Assembly (NCBI GenBank): GCA_964392615.1
Contig: CAYMRB010000431.1
Coordinates: 1-8,561, forward strand
Source: CAYMRB01 sp964392615
Lineage (GTDB): Bacteria > Planctomycetota > UBA8108
Direction: 5' to 3'
Length of the DNA stretch: 8,561 nucleotides
The position numbers and the translations under genes are program-made. Positions 1 through 5,759 of the stretch are shown in pieces. The notes below the pieces were generated by a model. The model made no database searches, was not told the origin of the DNA, and saw only the letters and a list, made by a program, of their open reading frames with translations. The first letter of the stretch is position 1; every line of letters begins with the position of its first letter.

Positions 1-892
1 ACGCGTAGTCGAGAATGTACTGGGCGTCTGCAATCCCGAGACGGCCGTCATCGTCAGCAGCATCGCCACGAACGAAGCGCACATCTTCGACAACACCGCC
101 CGCAACACCACCCTGCGGGCAGATGTCCGGATCCACCAACGAGACCGACGGACAGTAGCTCGGCGTCGAATACGACGTCGACGGGTAGATCTTCAGCGTA
201 AGATCCTCGCGACACGGATCCACGCTCTGCGCGTTCCGTGACACGACGCTCGCGACCGCAGGCACGCCGACCTCATCGCTCACCGACAGCGTCACCGTGT
301 GCGCCTGCCAGTCGTTCGGTATCGTCACGCGGTAGCACGCGATCACGGTCTCGAGGTCTGTCACCGGCCCGATCGTGTAGTCTGTCGTGCCGTAGTCCAC
401 GACGACGCCCTGCGTGAACCCGCAGTCCCAGTAGCGCGTCACCTCGAAGTCCGGCGGCACCCCGTCTTGCACCGTCGCTATTCCAGATCCGACGTCGATT
501 CCGTCCAGGACGAAGTCGCCCCCGTTCACCCCCGGCTCGAGCGTCGGGGCATCGTGCTCGACGCCGAGCGACCATCCCTCAACCTGATTGATCGACAGCG
601 ACATCGTCGTACGCACGTAGAGGTTGATTTGCGCACCGGGAGCTCCATAGATCCACACCGTCCCTCGCTCCCACGACGAGCCGTAATCCGTGCTGATCTC
701 CACGTTGAAGCATGCGCTGTCCGCACAGCCGTAGCCGTAGGTGCTGCAACCGGACATCGCGCCGGCGTGGAAGTCGAGCAGCAGAAGCAGCAGCGGAAGC
801 GCCGCCAGCGGCACGATCAAGAGCGCTCGCGCGAGATAGGACGTCGACGGCCCGGAGGCCACGGTCGAAGCAGCACTGCTGTCACGGGACAC
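1..892 (-). CDS. Exported cohesin-like/dockerin-like protein, 3' end beyond window
   Basis: This is an open frame of 297 codons that continues past the left edge. It starts with GTG at 892, chosen because AGGAG (900-904) lies 7 nt upstream and the next residues form an export signal. A hydrophobic stretch at about residues 22-40 is followed by AGA (43-45), a possible signal peptidase I site; MSGC (46-49) is a weak lipobox alternative. The body (about 63-265) is beta-rich. It contains VEGWSLGVEHD (104-114) and GFTQGVVVDYG (158-168), which recall the cohesin-like repeats of planctomycete secreted proteins. RGDAADDDGRLGIAD (275-289) begins a dockerin/EF-hand-like motif, with a calcium loop that seems one residue longer than usual. 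C49, C56 and C61 may form disulfides. It is the last visible gene of the operon, 38 nt after the mannosyltransferase. The fold assignment is by pattern recall; that this is an exported protein is more certain. Confidence 0.72.
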   Translation of the reverse strand, partial: MSRDSSAASTVASGPSTSYLARALLIVPLAALPLLLLLLDFHAGAMSGCSTYGYGCADSACFNVEISTDYGSSWERGTVWIYGAPGAQINLYVRTTMSLSINQVEGWSLGVEHDAPTLEPGVNGGDFVLDGIDVGSGIATVQDGVPPDFEVTRYWDCGFTQGVVVDYGTTDYTIGPVTDLETVIACYRVTIPNDWQAHTVTLSVSDEVGVPAVASVVSRNAQSVDPCREDLTLKIYPSTSYSTPSYCPSVSLVDPDICPQGGVAGGVVEDVRFVRGDAADDDGRLGIADAQYILDYA

Positions 893-899
893 TTTGCTT

Positions 900-904
900 C
901 TCCT
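900..904 (-). promoter_or_regulatory. Ribosome binding site for the GTG-started gene at 892
   Basis: AGGAG on the minus strand lies 7 nt before GTG at 890-892, in the 38-nt gap after the upstream stop (931-933). It supports a GTG start that an ATG-only search would miss. Confidence 0.7.
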
Positions 905-930
905 CTCGTCGCCCCGCGGGCGACCATCAC

Positions 931-2150
931 TCAGCCGACGAAGAACCATGCCATTAGCCCCTTGGCCACGACGCACTCGAGTACCACGAAGGCTGTCAAC
1001 ACGACGACCCTCGCGACTCTCCAACGCTCCAGCAGCTTCGAGAGGCACAAGAAATGTGGAAACGACACCGACAGGAACCTGCCGAACGACAGTGCCGTTC
1101 CTGTCGATAGTGGCAGAAGGACGCTCAACGTCCCGTAGAGCGCCAGCGGCGCTGGCAGGTGACGCCACAGAAGCGGCAAGAGCACGATTCCGATCGCCAG
1201 CGCTACCAGATCAAACGGCGGCCCCACGTACTGCGTGGGCGAGCCGACCTCGCCGATTAGGTTCCCAACTGANNNNNNNNNNACTCCCGCGCCCAATGCG
1301 ACTGTATGCCGAGGAATCCGAACGGTTCGCCGATTGCGATGGCCAACACGGTGCAGAAAACCGCGACACCAGCAAGCGGCGCCGCCGCGACGGCGAGCCC
1401 GCGCAAGCGACGTCGCGGGCTCGATGCGCGACCGCCCTGGCAGCGACCGAGGATCGCCCTGACCCATAACGCGCCGACGAGGACTCCTTGCGGCCGGCAC
1501 AGTCCGGCGAGGAAGCTCGCGAGCGCACCTGCCGCCGCGCGCGCGCGCAGAGCAGCCCACGCCGCGACAACCGAGAGGAACAGGAACACGCTCTCGGTGT
1601 AGAGCACGCACTGAAATACCGCGGTTGGAAACGTCAGGAGAAACAGAACGCTCCACCACGGCGGGATACCAAGATGACGCGACAGGGCGAAGAGCCCGAT
1701 CGCCGCCGCGCACGAAAGTGCCATGTTCAGCACGACCAGCACGACAAGACTACCGTGGTGACCCGCAAGCCTGCTGGCCCGGCTCAGGAGCGGGTAGAGC
1801 GGAAAAAACGCCCAGTTGCCGCGCGGTCCGGAGCGCACGTTCGGATCGTCTGCCGCGAGGCGCCGGTAGCCGCGCTCGGCGATGTCGAGGTAATACTGCC
1901 CGTCATAGGGCGCGAGACGCTCGAGGAAGCTCTCCTGAATCTCGGCCAGGCGTTCGGCACGCGTCTGCCCTTCCGCGAGATACAGGAACGCCCTGTAGTC
2001 TTCGGGGACGTCGACTTGCTGTGCGAAGAAGTAGAGCATCAAGAACGTGTACGCCTTGACGGCCAGGATCGCGACGGCGGGCCACACGAGTGTCCGGTCC
2101 CTCCACAGAGGCACAGAGACTCGAAGATCTTGGGTGTCGACCTCGCCCAT
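931..2150 (-). CDS. PIG-V-like (GT-C) polyprenyl-P-mannose-dependent mannosyltransferase, interrupted by scaffold gap
   Basis: This is an integral membrane protein with many hydrophobic segments. The first 289 residues carry motifs of the PIG-V family of GT-C mannosyltransferases: YDGQYYLDIAERGY (82-95), NWAFFPLYPLL (112-122), LYTESVFLFLS (183-193) and RPQG (219-222). After the ten Ns the protein resumes in another frame for 113 residues, including STGTALSFGRFLSVSFP, which resembles the family's late S-GR-L-FP motif. The stop is TGA at 931-933. Known members transfer mannose from dolichol- or polyprenyl-P-mannose on the non-cytoplasmic face. The adjacent donor synthase fits that role. The start ATG at 2148-2150 follows GGAAGG 9 nt upstream. 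The apparent frame change coincides with the Ns, so it is most simply an assembly effect: the real gap should be 2 modulo 3 bases. The acceptor cannot be told from the sequence. Confidence 0.85.
1273..1282. other. Assembly gap (10 Ns)
   Basis: Ten undetermined bases lie inside the mannosyltransferase gene. The coding frame differs on the two sides, so ten is probably a placeholder and not a measured length. An uninterrupted gene needs a true length of 2, 5, 8, 11 and so on. Confidence 0.97.
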
Positions 2151-2172
2151 GGTGTCGCGCCTTCCAATGCCG

Positions 2173-2667
2173 CTAGCGCGTCGGCGCAGCCCAATCTGGG
2201 AGATTCTGTTCCGACACTAGTTCCACCGATGAGATATCGCGGTAGAACCCACCCGCAGCCGCGTTCGGCAGCTCCAGCGCGCCGCGCGACGTTGCGGACA
2301 CGAGCGTGCTCCACCCGGCTCGCGACGCCTTCGCGCGCACGTTCAGAAGCTCGGTCGGCGTGTCATCCAGCACTGTGTTGCAGCGGCCGTGCTGGTAGAG
2401 CCGCCACGTACCTCGCACCACGATGATGCTACGAACCTGGTCGTTCCAATCGAACTCGTTGGCTCGCGCGTCGACATCGATCGGCAGGTCAGGCACCGAG
2501 CCGGTGATCTCGACGCCGTGCCCCTGAAAGTCCTCCTGAGAGTAGAGAATCAGGAGCGGCTCTTCGGCGAAACGCTGCTGACCTTGCGAGCGCGGCGTGA
2601 ACAGGAAGAAGGTCGAACCTGCCACCAGCACGCCCGCGATCAGGAAGACGGATGCGGTCTTCTTCAT
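2173..2667 (-). CDS. Secreted beta/gamma-crystallin-like protein
   Basis: This is a small 164-residue protein with an N-terminal signal or anchor: MKK followed by a hydrophobic stretch to about residue 24, with cleavage likely near 28-31. The mature part shows a Greek-key crystallin pattern. LYSQEDFQG (41-49) fits the aromatic-x4-F-x-G signature. WNDQVRS (74-80) and YRDISS (142-147) resemble the paired N/D-N/D-x-x-S-S calcium-binding motifs. GTWRLYQHGRC (86-96) starts the second, more diverged half. Such domains bind calcium and are stabilised by it, often in exported proteins. It starts 12 nt after the GT2 stop, with AGGAG 8 nt before ATG; the stop TAG of the upstream gene runs directly into this site. 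No catalytic residues are visible. A structural, adhesive or inhibitor-like role is possible, and the sequence does not decide between them. Confidence 0.78.
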   Translation of the reverse strand: MKKTASVFLIAGVLVAGSTFFLFTPRSQGQQRFAEEPLLILYSQEDFQGHGVEITGSVPDLPIDVDARANEFDWNDQVRSIIVVRGTWRLYQHGRCNTVLDDTPTELLNVRAKASRAGWSTLVSATSRGALELPNAAAGGFYRDISSVELVSEQNLPDWAAPTR

Positions 2668-2679
2668 CAGTTGACTCCT

Positions 2680-3468
2680 CTATGCGTGGATTGTCGTTGT
2701 TGTGGTCGCTTCGGTTGCGGCGCTCCCTGCGCCGACCGCCTCGATCGCGCGTCGCTTCGAGGCTCTGTGAATCACCCCGTCGGCGGCGAGCGCCGCACAC
2801 TGGGCCAGGAAGTGGACGATCTCTCTCGTGCCGAACTTGCTCTTGCCCGACGCGCGATCGGTGAACACGATCGGCACCTCGCACACGCGTAGACCGCGGC
2901 TGCGTCCGAGGAGCTCGAGGAGGATCTTGTAGCCGCGCGGCTTGAGCGCCAGCGTGCTACCGTCCAGGAGCTCGCGTCGGGTCGCGAAGAAGCCCGAGAG
3001 CGGATCGGCCACTCGGGTCAGGAGCCGCGCGAAAAGCGTCGCCGTGCGGCTCGTCACACGGCGACGCAGCGGCCAACCGCTGATCTCACCGCCGGCGTAG
3101 CGACTGCCGACGACGACGTCGTACGTCCCGTTGACGATCGGCCCGAGGAGTGCCGGCAGGCTGTCGGGGTCGTGCGACAGATCGGCGTCCAGGACTGCGA
3201 CGCATAGATAGCGGGCTTCCACCGCTCCGCGCACAACGGCCGTCGCGAGGGAGCGTTCGTCACGACGGCAGACGACCCGCACCGGCAGCGCCGCTTCTGC
3301 GGCGATATCTTCCGCGACGCCCGCCGAGCCGTCCGGGGAGTTGTCATCGACGACGACGATTTCGAACGGGCACTCGAGCGGACGCAGCGCCGCGGCGATC
3401 CGCGGCAGGATGACCGGGAGGTTCGACGCTTCCTCGTAGGTCGGCAGGATAACGGTGACTCCTCGCAT
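2680..3468 (-). CDS. GT2 polyprenyl-phosphate mannose synthase-like (DPM1-type) glycosyltransferase
   Basis: This is a 262-residue cytosolic family 2 glycosyltransferase with the full DPM1 motif series: PTYEE (9-13), VVDDNSPDG (39-47), LDADLSHDP (93-101, containing the metal-binding D-x-D), GSRYAGG (121-127), DPLSGFF (155-161), RGYKILLELL (178-187) and GKSKFG (208-213). This family transfers mannose from GDP-mannose to a polyprenyl or dolichyl phosphate at the inner face of the membrane, making the lipid donor used by GT-C enzymes. Length and layout match soluble DPM1-type enzymes; the C-terminal membrane helices of some bacterial homologues are absent and the tail is a low-complexity Ala/Thr stretch. 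The start is well set by AGGAGG 6 nt before ATG, overlapping the upstream stop. Glucose or another sugar cannot be excluded, but the PIG-V-like gene two places downstream favours mannose. Confidence 0.9.
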   Translation of the reverse strand: MRGVTVILPTYEEASNLPVILPRIAAALRPLECPFEIVVVDDNSPDGSAGVAEDIAAEAALPVRVVCRRDERSLATAVVRGAVEARYLCVAVLDADLSHDPDSLPALLGPIVNGTYDVVVGSRYAGGEISGWPLRRRVTSRTATLFARLLTRVADPLSGFFATRRELLDGSTLALKPRGYKILLELLGRSRGLRVCEVPIVFTDRASGKSKFGTREIVHFLAQCAALAADGVIHRASKRRAIEAVGAGSAATEATTTTTIHA

Positions 3469-3474
3469 CGCGAA

Positions 3475-3481
3475 CCTCCTA
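3475..3481 (-). promoter_or_regulatory. Stop codon/ribosome binding site overlap before the GT2 gene
   Basis: On the minus strand TAGGAGG contains both the stop (3479-3481) of the upstream secreted protein and a consensus AGGAGG (3475-3480), 6 nt before the GT2 ATG. This tight coupling indicates one transcript and possibly translational coupling. Confidence 0.8.
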
Positions 3482-5122
3482 TTCCTGCGGATACCTCACA
3501 CAGCTGAGCGCATCCGGAGTCGGATCCGGCCCAGGCTCGGTGCCCACGATCGGTGGCGGTGGTGGCGCCGGACCGCCGTAGAACAGGAAGTTGAACAGGA
3601 ACGCACCGTCGGTGACCTCGATCGTCCCCGAGTCGTCCGCATCTGCGGCGTCCAGGCACCAGAGAGTGCCGATGCCGCTGAACGCCCAATTGAGGATCGT
3701 GATCGGATCGGTGACGTCGAGGACGCCGCTGAGGTCGGCGTCGCCGCGGCGGAAGTCCACGGTGTTCGCGGTCCCGACCGGAAACACGTCCTCCGCCAGG
3801 AGCGTCAGAACGGCCGCTGCGGTGCCGTGGTTACGGCCGTAGCGCGGATCCGATGCATGGCTCATCTGGTCGTTCCAGCAGAAGCCGGTCGCTGGTTCAA
3901 AGCAGCCCCGGGCCGCGTCGATCCGGGTCAGCATGAGCGACCGCAGGTTGGCTCTCTCTGTGGGGTTCGAAACGTGCTCGATCGCGACGCCGGCTCCGTA
4001 GAGCCCGAAGAAGAAGTAGTACGTCGCGATGCCGTAGGGCGCGTGATGGAAACGGAGCTCGTCCTTCGCCGTCTTGAGAAGGTCGTAGATGTCCTGCTCC
4101 GCACCCTGCGCGTCCTCCGCCCGGCCGTTGAAGAGAACGTCGACAGCCCTCTCCAACCGCGCGGGCGTCGGAGTTCGCCCCCAGATGTGCAGTGCTGCCT
4201 CAGCGACGGACGTGCGCGCACCCGAACCAGCGACCGTTGCTCGTTCGCACTCGTAAGAGCGCGGCCACACGAGGTTTCTGTCCGCGTAGGTGAACGCACC
4301 CGCATGTGGACCGGGCAGGTTGAACGGCCCGTTGCCGACGATCTCGCCCGGCACACGCGCCGCCAGGAGCGCGTCGAGCGCGTTCTGAACGGAGGCGCCG
4401 TTGACCGCGTACCCGTTCTCCTGCGCGAGGTAGAGAGCGATCAGCGCCGGCGCGGTCTCGAACGTCGTCTGGTTGCAGTCGCCCGGCGGGCAAGTCTGCA
4501 CGCCAGGGTCACATTCATCGCAATCGCAACATAGGAGCTCGCAGTAGGCAGGCGCGGACATCCCCTGGTGCGAGGCACCGAAACAGGACTCGAGAATCCC
4601 GATCAGCTTCGCCACGGCGGCGTCGATCGTCGCCGGATTTAGCTCGAGGATTGGGACGAGCCCCAGCTCCTTGAGCCGCACGAGATACTGCAGGGCGTAG
4701 TGTGGTAGCCCGCCCGTATCACTGCAATCTGACGGTGTAATCGGGTCGAGGTAGTAGTCCGTGAGGAACTGCGTCGCATTCGTGATCGCGGTTCGCGTCG
4801 CCGCCTCGTCGTCTTCAAGGTCGACCTTCGCGAGCGCCACAGCGAGCGCCTCCGCCGCGATGGCTGTCACGGCGATACTTCGGTAGCTCGTCGGCGAATT
4901 GTCGCTGTAGATCCAGTGGGTCCCAGCCTCCATCCAGGACACGAGATTCGACGCGCCGCCACGGACCATCTCGTTCCGCGTTGGCGCCTGCGCGTGTATG
5001 AACACGGGTGCGGGCAAACTCACGGCCAGCAGGCACGCGGCAAGCAGGAGCCGTTCGGAACCGCCCGTGATGAACCACCTCGACACGTTCGCCGACGTCC
5101 GGAGGCCGTGGGATCGCAGCAT
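3479..5122 (-). CDS. Secreted alpha/alpha-toroid (prenyltransferase/squalene-cyclase-like) protein with C-terminal dockerin-like doublet
   Basis: A 547-residue exported protein, first in the operon. A basic N-region, a hydrophobic core (about 24-42) and IHA (42-44) form a signal peptide. Helix-rich segments follow: TSVAEAALHIWGR, APYGIATYYFFFGLYGAGVAIEH, then a WNDQ-type loop and NHGTAAAVLTLL. They resemble the alpha/alpha-barrel repeats of planctomycete proteins annotated as prenyltransferase/squalene-oxidase repeat proteins. No terpene-cyclase acid motif is visible, so an enzymatic role is not claimed. Residues 194-216 hold seven cysteines, an unusual insert. Residues 457-547 hold two EF-hand/dockerin-like loops (D461-x-D-x-S-G-x-L-D469 and D494-x-D-D-S-G-x-I-E502) and a Pro-rich GPDPT-DAL-C end. 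The frame stays open upstream to 5686, but ATG 5122 has GAGGAG 6 nt before it and begins the signal peptide. ATG 5176 is the alternative. Confidence 0.83.
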   Translation of the reverse strand: MLRSHGLRTSANVSRWFITGGSERLLLAACLLAVSLPAPVFIHAQAPTRNEMVRGGASNLVSWMEAGTHWIYSDNSPTSYRSIAVTAIAAEALAVALAKVDLEDDEAATRTAITNATQFLTDYYLDPITPSDCSDTGGLPHYALQYLVRLKELGLVPILELNPATIDAAVAKLIGILESCFGASHQGMSAPAYCELLCCDCDECDPGVQTCPPGDCNQTTFETAPALIALYLAQENGYAVNGASVQNALDALLAARVPGEIVGNGPFNLPGPHAGAFTYADRNLVWPRSYECERATVAGSGARTSVAEAALHIWGRTPTPARLERAVDVLFNGRAEDAQGAEQDIYDLLKTAKDELRFHHAPYGIATYYFFFGLYGAGVAIEHVSNPTERANLRSLMLTRIDAARGCFEPATGFCWNDQMSHASDPRYGRNHGTAAAVLTLLAEDVFPVGTANTVDFRRGDADLSGVLDVTDPITILNWAFSGIGTLWCLDAADADDSGTIEVTDGAFLFNFLFYGGPAPPPPPIVGTEPGPDPTPDALSCVRYPQE

Positions 5123-5128
5123 GGTCTT

Positions 5129-5134
5129 CTCCTC
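5129..5134 (-). promoter_or_regulatory. Ribosome binding site fixing the start at 5122
   Basis: GAGGAG on the minus strand lies 6 nt before ATG 5120-5122. It decides against the much longer upstream-extended frame, whose extra N-terminal residues are Arg/Ala/Pro-rich and would bury the signal peptide. Confidence 0.75.
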
Positions 5135-5229
5135 GCTGACCGTGGTAGCGACGATCGTCGGCCTTTCGTCGGCCATGGCGAAGAGCCCGAGCAGCCAAAC
5201 GCAAAGGAACTCGCCCGAATCTGCAACGC

Positions 5230-5637
5230 GCCAATTGGCACATCCGTTGAGAACCTGCGATATGCGGCGGGCCGAACGGCCGGCCGCACAGACTCCTCGA
5301 GGCCCACACCGAGAGCAGCGAGCTGCGAGGCCAGTTGGCCTACGGTCTGTCGCGGACAGGTGTGGCTTCACGCACTCCGCCGTGTCCTTCGCGGGGCGCC
5401 TGTTCTTGCGGGTCTCATGCTGCTGTGACACATGTGGGGCCGACCGCCCTGACGAGCGAGAGTCCGGAGGCATCGTCAAGGAAGGTATTGGTGATCGAGC
5501 GCCTGATACCGTGTCGAACAACGGAACGCCAATTGGCACTTCGCATGTAAGTTCTTGGCTCCACGCTACATCGGCGCTGCTGCGCGCAGCAGGAGACATC
5601 GATCCGTACGCCTGCGCGTCGCCAGCGGCCAATTGGC
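5230..5637. repeat. Four GCCAATTGGC palindromes in two 100-bp-spaced pairs
   Basis: Copies lie at 5230-5239, 5330-5339 (GCCAGTTGGC, one change), 5528-5537 and 5628-5637. Start-to-start distances are 100, 198 and 100 bp. Copies one and three also share the flank ac(a/t)tc; otherwise the sequences between copies are unrelated, so this is not a tandem or mobile repeat. I found no other copy in the window. An AT-cored palindrome repeated in GC-rich intergenic DNA looks like a protein binding site; the neighbouring ParB-like protein is the obvious candidate (inference). Confidence 0.65.
5577..5592. promoter_or_regulatory. Perfect 16-bp palindrome, possible operator
   Basis: CTGCTGCGCGCAGCAG reads the same on both strands with no spacer. 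It lies between the third and fourth GCCAATTGGC copies, 168 nt before the ParB-like start. Its length equals that of a classical parS site but its sequence differs. Function is unknown; it could also form a hairpin in RNA. Confidence 0.4.
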
Positions 5638-5744
5638 GCCCTCTTCCGGCCGCTCCTCGGGCGGCCCCCGCCCTCAACGGGCGCACCCGACAGGGGAATC
5701 TTTGGCCTGGACTCTGTCGACCGGAATCGCGATACTCGGCTCCC

Positions 5745-5749
5745 AGGAG
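5745..5749 (+). promoter_or_regulatory. Ribosome binding site for the GTG start at 5760
   Basis: AGGAG lies 10 nt before GTG 5760-5762. No in-frame ATG occurs before codon 109, so this site and the position of the ParB-like domain together choose the GTG start over the far longer open frame beginning at 4998. Confidence 0.6.
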
Positions 5750-5759
5750 AGCAGCAAAC

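Larger units (their letters stand above)
1..5122 (-). other. Five-gene operon for exported calcium-binding-type proteins and lipid-linked mannosylation
   Basis: Five same-strand genes are separated by 10, 12, 22 and 38 nt with no room for internal promoters or terminators. Each has a Shine-Dalgarno-like site. Three encode exported proteins with candidate calcium motifs and two encode successive steps of polyprenyl-P-mannose synthesis and use. Co-transcription is inferred from spacing; the end of the operon lies beyond the left edge. Confidence 0.8.
5123..5759. promoter_or_regulatory. Divergent intergenic region with palindrome array
   Basis: These 637 nt separate the operon start (5122, minus) from the ParB-like gene (5760, plus), so both promoters should lie here. 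I see no convincing sigma-70 boxes. Frames on both strands stay open across it, which I attribute to high GC; the implied peptides look like composition shadows. It holds the GCCAATTGGC array (5230-5637), a perfect 16-bp palindrome (5577-5592), the palindrome CGGCCGGCCG (5277-5286), CACATGTG (5429-5436), and an 8-bp direct repeat CGTCGGCC at 5156-5163 and 5167-5174, one helical turn apart and close to the operon start. Confidence 0.6.

Noticed and set aside
299..1138. Plus-strand open frame of 279 codons
   Set aside because: It is antisense to the exported cohesin-like protein and to the end of the mannosyltransferase, both of which show family motifs, export signals and ribosome binding sites. 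Its translation is Arg/His-rich.
1488..2426. Plus-strand open frame of 312 codons
   Set aside because: It lies antisense to the PIG-V-like and crystallin-like genes and has an Arg-rich composition with no motifs, typical of a high-GC antisense shadow.
3479..5122. Terpene or squalene cyclase activity for the toroid protein
   Set aside because: Only the helical-repeat character is seen. The acidic catalytic motif expected of cyclases is absent and the protein is exported.
5230..5637. The palindromes as ends of a transposon, MITE or 100-bp tandem repeat
   Set aside because: Aligning the 100-bp intervals shows no similarity beyond the palindromes and a few flanking bases, and there are no matching target duplications.
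5123..5686. N-terminal extension of the secreted toroid protein up to ATG 5686
   Set aside because: It would place 188 low-quality residues before a clear signal peptide. A good ribosome binding site precedes ATG 5122.
4998..5759. Upstream part of the long plus-strand open frame that ends at 6689
   Set aside because: It overlaps the N-terminus of the secreted protein gene and crosses the palindrome region. Its translation there is Arg/Ala/Pro-rich without domain signal. GTG 5760 with AGGAG marks the start better.
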